From Penelope pileata (taxonomy: Eukaryota > Chordata > Aves > Galliformes > Cracidae), in contig WBMW01003126.1 in assembly GCA_013396635.1 (NCBI GenBank), positions 254,306 to 318,305 of the forward strand: a stretch of DNA of 64,000 nt, given 5' to 3'. Positions within the stretch are counted from its first letter, which is position 1; the number at the start of each line of letters is the position of its first letter. The position numbers and the translations under genes were made by a program. The notes beneath the pieces were generated by a model. It was not told the origin of the DNA. It worked only from the letters and a program-made list of their open reading frames with translations, and did no database searches. Positions 46,801 to 57,337 of this stretch are shown here, piece by piece.

Positions 46801-49204
46801 TCTGATTTCATTAATTGTTTTAAAATGTGACCTCCTGTGATCTCGACGCAGCGATGGATGATCTGCCTTCCAGGTCTTGCTGGGGATACAGGGTTGGGTG
46901 ACTGTCCCGAGGCGAGGGCTGGCAATGAAGACATGGTTCTGCACCATCCAAAAAAGAATTGCTTTAGTCCTTGTCTGAAAGGAGGACTCAGTAACATCTG
47001 TATGCCTATGTTCAGGGGTACAGCAGCAAGTTATTTGCTGTCTATCTGCTAAACTCTTTAAAAACATAAACAAAAAAGCCCATGTAGAAAAGGCAAGACC
47101 TTTTTAACAGTCTGTCTCCCTCAGACCCAGTTTCTGTGTGTTTCGTTCCTTCTGGTTGTTGCTGCACGGTTCTCGGGGGGCCCTGTCCCTGCTGTCACTC
47201 CCTGATGGCCCTTCACAGAACCTTGCACCCTGACCTTGCCCCAGCCACCACATGACGTGTGTCGGAGCGGAGGAAGGAACGCCAGATTGCCAGCTCCCAG
47301 CAGAGAGCAGAAGGCTGAGTTACGGTTTACACGTTTGCTGTGATGCTGACATCCCTTCAGTGTTGAGCAGTAAATGACAGGAGGTTTAAAGCCTTTTGCA
47401 GCTTGGCAGTGTTCTCCTGTTGATGCCACTTGCCAGTTGCTGATGTGATCCAACAAGGGTCCTTTAATGACCGCCTCTGGGGAGCTTGTGAGACTCCAGA
47501 AGTGCTGGAGAAGCTGTTTGATGGGGCTGCACTTCAGAGGCCTGCTTGTCTGTCTGGTGGCAGTCATCTGGTGCCTGTGGACTCCTGCTCATTGTGTAGT
47601 GCTGCTTGGAGGCAGGAATCTGCCCCGAGGGACCTATCCTGCCCTGAACCAATGGTCTCTTGGCTTTAGACTTAAATGCACTCCCCATACTGAAGTTCAA
47701 GAAACCTTTGCAAGGACCTTTTAATGTGAAAGTATGAGACATCTTTGTGAGGGTCCTTTTGCTCTCCAGAGTTGGTTTTTTTCATGTGCTGCCAATATCT
47801 GATCCCACTTCTTGACCTTTAATTAGTGCTGAGGGGGAAGGTGAGGATGTTTCTAATCAGCTGAATCTCCCCTCTGGGAAAGCTCTGAAGTTCTGACTCT
47901 CACCTTTATCTCTGCCTGGCCTCACCAGCCCTCCACGTTCCTACTTTTGTTACCAGCGGGGTTTGGAGTTTGGTCACCCCAAAGGTTCACGGGGGAAATG
48001 CTTGATTCCTTTCTGCAGGAGCTGAGACACCAGTGGGTGACTGTGCTTGGAGGCACACCTCTTTGCTTCGTGGGCGTTGGTGTGGCAGGTCTTGTTCAGT
48101 GAAAGAAGGGTTTTTTTGGGGCAGAGTTAATACCAGGACTCCCTCCGTAGTCCTACCCACCTCATCATTAGCAGGTGTTCGTCAGAACTCTATGGGAACA
48201 AACCCAGATTGTTCTGAACAACTGAGTCAGGGGCCTCATAGATGTTAAAAATATTACATCACTCTCTTTCTTCTGCCACCCAAATTTGTAATTTGATTAA
48301 AATACCAAGTTTGTTGGCAATAAATTGGTAATGATTATACTTTCATTTGCTATTTTCAGTGAGGATTTAAATGGGGCCGGTAAGTCTGTGGCTGTCCAGC
48401 TCAGCTGTGTTCCGTGGCCCAGTGATGCAAGCAAGCAGTTTAATGTCAGTGTCACAACTAATCTTTATCAAGTGGAGCCCACTGGAGTTGCATATCTTCC
48501 CCTTTCGCTTCAGCCATCAGCAACACCACTGCTTTGATTTCAGTTTTGGGAAATTTATCCCTCGAAGCAATATGGACAACAGATTGCATTTCTGGTTTTT
48601 GTGCCCTCCCGAAAAGCTCCAGTGGTGTCGGGAGGGGCTGAGCTGGTCCTGTCTCGTTTGCCCTTTGATTCCATAGGCCCCAGTGCCCCAGTGCGGCCCA
48701 TGCACCTGTGGGCACACTCCCACCCTGTCCCCTGTTCCTGAACACACGAGAGGCTCCATAGGCGCGGAGGAGGGAGAGGAAACGCACTGAAGCCTTCAGC
48801 CAAAGCTGGATGTTTTGTTCCCGTCCAAAAACTTACTCATCCTGCAGGCCCTGGTCTTAAGTTACTGAGCTTGCAGAGAAGTCTGCTCATAATTTATCTT
48901 GTAAGGCCTTTCTTGTTGAGCAGAAATGTTGGCAGGGAGCAGCTGAGGCGCTGGAGAATCCCCAGTTACGCCTGGTTCTACCAGGCCTCCTCAGATCTTT
49001 CTTTGGAACGAGTCGGCAAGAGGAAATACTTTCCATTTCAGAGAAGCGTGGACAAACAATGTTGCTTCAGACAGGGAAGAAAAGCGGCAGACAGAATTAT
49101 AGCACTGAATCCCGCTCGCCAAAAGCATGCTCTCTGCTTTATTCAGTAATTCCTGGAACACAGTGTTCTTATTGTGCTCCTCCTGCCTGGGCCCTGGCTC
49201 TGGC

Positions 49205-49320
49205 TGGGGCGGCCGCGTCTCCTCGCGCCATGCCCTGACGGCAGTGCCGCTGGCTTGGAGGCCGACGTAGCGTCCAGCACGCCCTGGGAACGGGCCCTGT
49301 CCCTCGCGTGACGCGAGGTG
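49205..49320. promoter_or_regulatory. Short CpG cluster with a 17-bp palindrome
   Basis: A compact CpG-rich patch in an otherwise CpG-poor intron. It ends in a perfect palindrome, CCTCGCGT-G-ACGCGAGG at 49,302-49,318, which contains the GCGTG core of dioxin-receptor sites and four CpG. A methylation-sensitive factor site is possible; function is inferred. Confidence 0.3.
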
Positions 49321-49900
49321 GATGTGTTCTGAAAGCCTGGATCCCGTTAGAAAGGCTCCCGCTGCCTGGAAAACAAAGCGCTGGCCTGCCTGGTTTAGTC
49401 ATTAAGTAAATTTGTGGTTTGGTTGAGATGAAAAATAACGTGGAAAAGCTGTTGAAATCCCAGGATTAATTTGATAGTTTGCAGGCGGTGGTGTTTGTAA
49501 GTGAAGTTGCTGCCTTCTTTCGGTTATCAGCGGGCCCAGGTACAGCCCCGTTGCCCACACCTTGGAGGCCGGCATTCGGCAGCCATTTGCTGTGAGAAGG
49601 CCCCGGCTGGGTGCGGGGATGCTGGGGGTGCAGTGTGCGGGGCTGGAGCTCTGGGAGATGCTCTCGTGTCCCCTGCAGAGCCCCTCTGGGACGAGACATT
49701 CCCTGTGTGACCCCAGTGCAGCTCCTGGCCTCCGTGCCCAGCAAAGGAACCAGGGGGCAATGGCACGGGTCCCACGCAGGCTGCTCTGCAGCAGCAGGGC
49801 TCTTGTCAAACTGCAGTTAATGCAGGCAAATGCCTGGTGTATGTCGTAAAAAAATTCCCTGTTCAATGACAGCCTTTCATAATGGGTAAGGATTCATACT

Positions 49901-49915
49901 AATGATGTCATCATT
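49901..49915. promoter_or_regulatory. CRE/ATF-like palindrome AATGATG-T-CATCATT
   Basis: A perfect 15-bp palindrome containing TGATGTCATC, a one-base variant of the CRE/ATF site TGACGTCATC. It lies in an AT-rich, repeat-free block (49,860-50,060). A few palindromes of this length are expected by chance in a window of this size. Confidence 0.25.
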
Positions 49916-50070
49916 TTCTTAAAAAAGCAACATTATGGTGTGAATTGAGACAAATATGTTGAAATGATACCTGTTGTTGTTAGAACAGAATGTTCCGCTG
50001 CTTTTGCTTTATTCCAGGAAGACGATCCAGGCAGCTTGTTAATTGATGTGCAGACATTGTGTTGCCCATA

Positions 50071-50098
50071 TTTTTTCTTTCTTTCTTTCTTTTTTTTT
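50071..50098 (+). repeat. (TTTC)n and poly(T) tract
   Basis: Six T, then four CTTT-type units, then a T run. Simple repeat. Confidence 0.85.
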
Positions 50099-52066
50099 AA
50101 AATTCATTTCTTGCGCATTCAGCTGTTAAGCGAATGAGCTTCTTAATCATGTTCTAGGGAACATATGCGTTGGTTTTAGGAATGATTTGACTTCATCGTG
50201 TGGCAAAACCAGATTTTTACAGTTTTAATTTTACAACTGTACCTAGTGAACAATCTGTAAAGTTACATCGGGGTGGTTGAGTGTGCACAGGCTTGCCTCT
50301 GTTGGGAAGGAGCTGGGGGGCTTATTGCAGAAACATGGACAGGTGAAATCTTGAGGGAAGTTCCTCCAGTCTCCATGGAACGACATAGTTGCACCCTATT
50401 GTCTGAAAGCCTTTCTTGAGAAGATTGGATTGGTGATAGTGGAGCACAGCCAAACTCTGTAGCCTATCTAGTCCTTATTTGCCTGCTAAGCAAATAAATT
50501 ATTTCCTTTATTCCAGCTTCCTTCCTAAATTCTCACAGAATCGTTTTTCTAACTTACTCTGCTGTATCCTGCAATCTAAATCACTGGTTTCAGTGAGTGC
50601 ATCTTCTGTGCTGTAGTCCTGAGAAGCAGTGTGTCCTTGGTAGGTGCAAAGGAGTTAGAAATTGGAAACGCAGATTGTTAGATCGTGGGCTTAGGTTTTG
50701 TGGTTCTGCTTCAATACTTAGCAGTAATTACTGAAGGTCCCATAAAGTAATCTCAGTATACTCCTGAAATGGAATTGAATGCCTTAGAATAAAAGAGAAG
50801 AGCCCTTATCTGTACTTTTAGTTAAGTTTTTATTTATTTCCCTTCTTCCTCCAGCGTGGGAGGATGAATAAGCACGGAAGAAGACAGAGATTTGCAAAGG
50901 CAAGGAGTGCTAAAGAGCGTCATTTTTTTTCATCGGCTTTTAAAAGCCAGGCTGTAATCATAAATTCCCTGATAGCTGGAGCATGCAGAAGTCATCTTTA
51001 AGCCTACAAGTGACAGGCTGCTGTTGCTTTTCAAACTTCAGATTTTGTTTTTTTATAAGACAGAACTTTGATCTGGTTTCTTTGTAATGCTCTACAGAGG
51101 GCTTGGGCTGCCGCGCTCGCAGGCTGCAGAGCTAGGAGTGAACTTTCTTGGTGAGAGCCATCTGGAGACCTCAAAGAACAGATTAACTTGTCCAGAATTG
51201 ATGTGATCTTTGAAGATGCTGCCCTTGCTTAGAACACATGTGATTAGCTTGACATTGGCAGTGATGAAGTTCAAATGCACAGCAGTATCTGAGTGCCCGT
51301 GGTAATTGGGAAGAGTTTTAAGTGGAGGAACCCTGAGGATTTGCAATCAAATTATCAGCTAAATCCCCAATTTTAACCTCCTGACTAGGCTTTGTGTCTT
51401 TAGAGCAGGTTAAATCCAGTCAGGAGTAAAGGTTTTAGCATTACATCTTCATAGACATTTTGTTCTTAGGTTCAAAACACACAAGTGATGATTTGCTGGA
51501 GAACTCCCTGAATGTTTTGGGGCATTTCTAATAGTTAATGGTGGTGGTTGATGGCACCATAGGTTGGAAACAAACTTTTCTGTTGAGGTGGCAGAGCTGT
51601 GTAATTGTTGTAAGTCAGACTTCTCTGTAGATACTGTTCTAATCTCTTGTTCAAAGGTGACCCTGCAACTTGGGTGTTGTGCTACGTCATAGCACGTGCT
51701 GTTTAAATATGCTGAGGGAATTTGCTTCAGCAACTGAGGTGCACTTTTTAATTCGATTGAGTGGCTGTGATAATGAAGTGTGGCACTGCATGAAGGATGT
51801 GGCAGCTGCCCGCTTGTTGGTTGGTGTGAGGATAGGAAGGGAGCTCTGAATCTTTCAGAGACTCAGCAAGTGGTCAATATGAAAGCTGTTTTTTCTTGGA
51901 GGGAGCTATGTCACTTTTTTAATGGACAAATTAATTTTTTCACACAGAATAAATGGGAAATGCTGAAATAATAAGACAGAAGGATCTCTGGGCATTAAAC
52001 TGTGTCTTCCTAATAACAAAGACAAAATGGCCAGAGACACCAAGTGTAGCACTTGAGGGATCACCC

Positions 52067-52087
52067 AACCTTTGGTGACCAAAGGTT
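52067..52087. repeat. Perfect 21-bp palindrome (10-bp arms, one central base)
   Basis: AACCTTTGGT and its exact reverse complement ACCAAAGGTT flank a single G. Ten-base arms with no mismatch are not expected by chance in 64 kb (expected number well below one). The arms contain CAAAGGT, like a nuclear-receptor (HNF4-type) half-site, and the centre reads GGTGACC. No repeat family was recognised around it. Confidence 0.9.
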
Positions 52088-52518
52088 CAGAATGTGGCAT
52101 GGGATTAAGAACATCCTTGTTGAGAAACTGTGTTGTGTGGATGTGGCTTTGCAGACAGGATGTGTGAATCCTTCTCCCACTGTGGATGCTGGAGGAGATA
52201 TGGTTCTTTCCCAAGGCATGCCAGACCTACATTTTTTGCACAGAGCAAAGAGCAGCATGTTTGGCATAAATTGGGCACTTTTTCATCACTGAATTAAATT
52301 GAAATAGCTGTGAGCTTGAAGTTGTGTGAAGGAGACTGGGGATCCAAAGAAGGAAAAGAAATAATGGTTTTAAGAGAGTGACAATGCAATGGGAGCTCCG
52401 GGTAATGTCTTTGGTCTTCTTGCCATGACCTCTCCTCTCTCTTCCATGGAAGCTCTGAAACCTGATGGTGCTTGTGTTCAAACTGCTGTGTGCTGGTCCT
52501 GGTTTGAGGAACAGGAAT

Positions 52519-52644
52519 GGAAGTGTTCCAAGTCAGGGCTTTGGGCAGCCTGATCTAGCGAGAGATGGCCCTGCCCGTGGCAGGGGTGTGGGTTGGGTGG
52601 TCTTGGAAGGTCCCTTCCAACCCATACCATTCTGATTCTGTGAA
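52519..52644 (+). mobile_element. CR1 LINE 3' end
   Basis: A clear CR1 3' terminus: GGGCAGCCTGATCTAGCGAG, CCCTGCCCGTGGCAGGGG, GGTCTTGGAAGGTCCCTTCC, AACCCATACC and the terminal ATTCTGATTCTGTGA tail. CR1 copies usually lack target-site duplications, and none is seen. Orientation is the same as AXIN1. Confidence 0.95.
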
Positions 52645-53845
52645 ATGAAGGGATATGCGAAATAAACTCCGAACAGATAGAAAGAAACCCTAGGGAGATG
52701 CTTACTGGATTTCTAAAAGTTTTGGGCCCTGCCAGTAGTAATGGAATTGACAGTGATCAGTGGAGAGCTGCATGAAAAGAAAAGGCAGCGGTCAAGTTGA
52801 CTCACTTGGGTCACTGTGATCTTTGTTAGAATTGTTCCGCATGTGATTGCTTTGAAGGCTGAACAACTGAGAGCTGCAGAAGAGAAACGTTTTATTTCTG
52901 CAATGTGTGAAATGTTACATGTTAATTTCAAAAAAGTTCATTGCACTTCTGGTCTAAAATGAATTCAGAAGTCTGCAGGAATTTGTGTGAAGTCGAACTT
53001 TAAATGCTCACCTTTCCTTTTATTGCCCTTATCAGCACGCAGAGCTTGGTATGTGAAGTTTTTAGCTGACATTTCAAAACGCTCTGAGTGTGTCTGAATC
53101 CCTTTTAAAGCAGCCTCCCCTCCCAGATCAGAAGTGACCAGTTTTTTGTTAGACTCCATGTTCCTTTAATGTTTTCCTGCTAATAGATGTTGAAAGCGTT
53201 CTTCAGAGGCGCAGCGCAAAACATTCAAATAGTGATATGAGCCAGCTGAAGAGAGTTGTCAGGGAGAGGGAACATTAAGAGAAGGATTGAATACAGATGG
53301 ATTCCTCAAAAGTAATGTAACCTGTTATGATTGCTTTGAAATCTTATACCCTTTCCATGTACTTACGCTTACCAAAAGTTTACATTTGCATTGATGTATT
53401 AGAGGCAGAGCTAAAATGGAAGTAATCCCTGTTGTATACATGCTTAAGTGTGTAATTTTAGCTAAATACAACAGTTGTGACCAAACTCTTCCCTGGGTTC
53501 TCAGTGGAAAGCCCCCAGCCCTGTGCGGTGCTGCAGGGGAGCATGCACATCCCGATGCCGAGTGGGGCAGGAGCATGAGGCGCCCATCTGCTCGCCATCA
53601 CCACATGCATTCCTTCGGCCCTCACACTCGAACCCAATAACTCTTGAACGCTTTGTGCTGCTGGAGGGGAAGGAGGGCTGCCTTCCCTCTCCCCCACGAC
53701 AGACCCAGCTGTCCCCCAGCTCTGCTGCTGGTGGTTTTCCCAGCAGAGGGAGGCAGCTCGGAGCCACGGGCTGCTCCCATATCCATGTTCTGCTCTGCTG
53801 CGCCTCAGGCCTGCAAGAGGCAGGGAAACAGGAGCTGCGAGCAAA

Positions 53846-53885
53846 GGGAGCTGTGTATTGATTGAGGGAGCTGTGTATTGATCGA
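53846..53885 (+). repeat. Tandem duplication of 20 bp beside a CR1 copy
   Basis: Two adjacent 20-bp copies begin GGGAGCTGTGTATTGAT and differ at one base (ATTGA against ATCGA). They abut the 3' end of the minus-strand CR1 that starts at 53,886. Confidence 0.9.
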
Positions 53886-54320
53886 ATCGGAGAATGGTTT
53901 AGGTTGGAAAAGACCTCTACAATAATCCAGTCCAACTGTGAACCAAGCCACCAAGACCGCTGCCAAGTCTACTGCTAACCCGTGGCCCTGAGCACCACAT
54001 CTGCACGCCTTTAGGTACCTCCAGGGTCGGTGACTCAGCTGCTTCCCTGGGCAGCCCCTTCCAGTGCTTCACAACCCTTTCAGTGAAGGACTTTTTCCTA
54101 AGATCCAACCCAGACCCCCTCTGAAGCAACTTGAGGCCGTTTCCTTTTGTCCATTGCTTATTGCCTGGGAGAAGAGGCCGACCTCCACCCCCCTACAGCC
54201 TCCTTTGAGGTAGTTGCAGAGAGCTATCAGGTGTCCCTGGAGCCTCCTTGTCTCTAGGCTAAGTAACCCAGTTCCCCCAGTGTCTGTTATTAGCGAGAGG
54301 AGCTGAGAACAGCCCGGGCA
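53886..54320 (-). mobile_element. CR1 LINE 3' region, minus strand
   Basis: On the plus strand it reads as antisense CR1: GAATGGTTTAGGTTGGAAAA, GACCTCTACAATAATCCAGT, CCAACTGTGAACC, then the usual blocks CTTCCCTGGGCAGCCCCTTC, CAGTGCTTCACAACCCTTTC and AGTGAAGGACTTTTTCCTAA, and lastly GGTAGTTGCAGAGAGCTATC and TCTCTAGGCTAAGTAACCC. It covers about the last 430 bp of the element, moderately diverged. Confidence 0.95.
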
Positions 54321-57196
54321 CAGAGCTGAGCTGCCATGGTGGGGCTGGCAGTGAACTGCGACTTCCACCAGGCAGGTGCACCAGGAAGGCTCCAGAAAAC
54401 AGGAGCAGAACTTTGTTCCCAAGCAGAGTGCGCTGAAAGCTGCAGGTTCAAATATTGCCATCTCCCAAAAGTGAAGGAATAGGTTACAGCAGTTAAAAAC
54501 CCCACAGGGTTTTGTTTACCCCTTACATGCCAGTGTGTAGGAGCATTGCTGTATCAGCAGGGCTGTGCTGGGGAGGTGGGAGGTGTGTCCCTTCCCTTGG
54601 AAGTGATCAGCAGATACAAAGGAGAAATTGATTGATCTGTGCATTTTATTCTGTATATCACAGTGCTTTCTTAATACACTGCTAGAATAATCCATGCCAC
54701 TTCCAGAGAGGCCTGACAAAAGGTCCACTAGAAGTTGGTGTTCTATTTTAATTGGGTTATCCAAAAAGCATCCTTCTCTTTGCCCGCAGGGAAGGCCTGA
54801 CCTATCCATCATTCTCACCTCAATTTGAGAGGTTTTATCTGCCTCCATCATGCAACTGTCATACCAGATTTGACAGGAGGGTTACACAGCACAGCTTTCC
54901 TTTAATGTTCAGAACTGACCATTATGCAAGAGGAGAACCGGTGAATGGGTGCTGGAAGGTTTTCACTTATTATGCTTTGCTTTTTAGGGCGGACTTGTTC
55001 AAATTACTTCCAGCCTTAAATATTCGCCCTAGAAATCTGTTTGGAAATCTGATGGATATAGAAATAAGGTTGCTTCAGCGCACATTTGAAGTGACAGTCA
55101 GAAAGTTTGTGTGCTAGAAAAAGTCTGTGGTGAGTCACCTTCCCAAGGCACAGGTTCATATGCAACCAACTGTGCTACAGCAGAGAGTGGCAAAACCTCA
55201 CAAGACTCCCTTTGCCTCAAACCGTAGTGAAAAACCTCAAGTGACTCAGGTTTGGATGCTCTTTACACCACTCTGCTTCTATGCTGAGCTCCATCATCCG
55301 AGAAGAAATAGCCTGGAGTTTTTCTGTTTCATGGCAAGCAAAACAGTGGTTTTCTCTTTGTGAGAATAGGAGGGAATTAGCTTCTAACTGGGCCTAAAAC
55401 CACAGAAAATTTTTAGGGACCTGTGAACACACTAGTGTCCATGACCGTATTACAAGCAACGTTGTTTGTTTCTGGTTCTGGCTGGGTGAATAGGAGCTAT
55501 TCACACCAGCAGCATCCTAGCTGAAAGCTGTAGCCCTGTCTAACTCAGCTTTAAAATACTTTGGTAAGGCTTCCATCCTTGTGCACCAAATTCCGTAGTA
55601 CTCATAAAGCATTCTGAAAAGCTCTACCTCAAATGAGTTCTCTGCTAGGCTCAGTTCACGTAGGGGCCAGTGTATGAGATCAGCAGGTGATGATCATTGT
55701 CAGGGTGATGGTTATCCTGTGTTCATACTCATAAAAATATGCCGAAATTGCCAACTTTTCCCTTTGCTGATGTCTTCCTCACCTCCAGTCCTTCTATCTG
55801 TGTGTTTCTCATGGTTTGGTTTTGGGTTTTTTTGGTCTTATCTAAAGGTAAACTCATCAGGGCAGACTGTTTCTTGTTGCTTGTAGGACTTTGACCGCCG
55901 CAGTACAGCCAGAAAAGCTTTTCACAGCAGAACTGGGAGGCACCAGCTGCACGGTATGTCCTCCCTGGAAGGCTTTGCTCAGGGTCCATTATGGGCCATG
56001 TCAACTGAGTGCCTGTTGCTGAGTCACTAAACAAAAGATCATGCTGAATTTGGTGATCTGAAATAAAATATTACTCTCGTTTTCAGAGCTGATAAGAGCT
56101 TGGAAAACTCAGGTGTTCCTAGACTTCAGGTTGTCTGCTCTGTGTGCAGAGGGGCAGGCAGGGCGAGTGGGAGACCCAATGGTGCTGTTGCTGTGCCAGT
56201 GTGAACGTTTCAGCTTGTTCCTCTTTCTGACAAATTGCAAAATGGCTTGCAGTGACAACAAGATGCCTGTATGGCATGGCTGATCTGACATGTGTTAGAG
56301 TCGGAGGCATGTTGGTAGCTATTGCTTTCCCCTGCCAGTGGCAGCCCATGTGAAGGAGCTGTTTGCCTGCTTGTTTCACAGGTTTTTTCACCACGAGTGC
56401 AGGTCTCCTTCCAAGGGAGGAACTCACCTCTCGAGGTAGCTCATGCAGATAGTCTCTCACCTGACATTTTGTTTAAAGAGGTTGGCCTGTTTGCATACGT
56501 ATTTGCATAACCTGTCTGCAGGAGAAGGCATGGTATTGTGTACAAAACAGCCTCTGTAGATTCATGGTCAGATTGTCCATTGGAAAAGCCAGTACTGTGA
56601 GATGACCCTTGCTAGTGGAATTTGCAAGTGCTAGATGTACCCCCGTGTGACATTAGAGATTGACTTCAGGTTCCACGTTGTAAGCAACCACCATTTCTGA
56701 CTTCACTTCCCTACCTTGGCAAACATGTTGGAATGAATAAAGAAGGATGTGAAAGCAAGCATTAAATTGGTGAGCCACGCTTACTGTTGCAAGAGTAGAA
56801 GGAAGCCTGCTTTTACTAAGATACTGGCTCATAATCTAGGTAGTGCTTTTAGATGTCCTGCCATGCTCATAAAATGTCAACGCTAAGCAGTTAACCAATG
56901 GACACAATAAATCCTGATGTGAATTGGGCTTCTGCCACGTAGTCTTGTTCCCGCTCTCTCTTCAGCTCTAACAGTATCATCTTCCTTAGTGCATGAATTC
57001 CCTTTTGCTTCAAGCTACGAGTCAAATTGTTTGTGGTTTTATCAATGCAACTTAATACGAGCACAGCTTATTCTGTAATGTGCCACCACTGCTGGGGCTC
57101 TAAGATAGAGTCCTTCCGCGCAGTGACGCCGAGAACCCAGCAGAGTAGGGTCGAGGTTGTGTCCTTTTAATTTAACACTTTCATTTTTTCTTGCAG

Positions 57197-57337
57197 GCAT
57201 GGGTCATGGAGAGAGCCTGTTAACCCTTACTATGTCAACACGGGGTATGCTGTGGCACCAGCCACCAGTGCCAACGACAGCGAGCAGCAGAGCATGTCCA
57301 GCGATGCAGATACGATGTCGCTGACAGACAGCAGCGT
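57197..57337 (+). CDS. AXIN1: AXIN1 exon 3
   Basis: This 141-base exon follows TTTCTTGCAG and ends at GT|GTAAGTAAC. Its first base completes Arg293. It then encodes HGSWREPVNPYYVNTGYAV, APATSANDSEQQSMSSDAD and TMSLTDSS, and leaves GT for a Val codon finished in exon 4. The sequence matches the segment of axin-1 between the RGS domain and the GSK3-beta-binding region; it is rich in Ser, Thr and acidic residues and has no folded domain of its own. Both ends are in the same phase, so skipping it would keep the reading frame and remove 47 residues. The continuity of frame with exon 2 across 36.7 kb confirms the assignment. No changes suggest loss of function. Confidence 0.97.

Larger units (their letters stand above)
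20524..57196 (+). other. AXIN1: AXIN1 intron 2 (36.7 kb)
   Basis: The intron runs from GTACGTGAG at 20,524 to TTCTTGCAG at 57,196. It interrupts the codon for Arg293 (AG|G). It is mostly unique, moderately AT-rich DNA with a few CR1 fragments (26.1, 33.7, 34.25, 52.5 and 53.9 kb), homopolymer runs, one minisatellite and several blocks that look regulatory. I recognised no nested gene, tRNA, snoRNA or microRNA hairpin. A long first coding intron is normal for this gene in vertebrates. Confidence 0.9.

Noticed and set aside
54752..55117. 121-residue plus-strand open frame in intron 2
   Set aside because: It begins at a TTG, no ATG heads it, and the peptide resembles no known family. Treated as intronic chance sequence.
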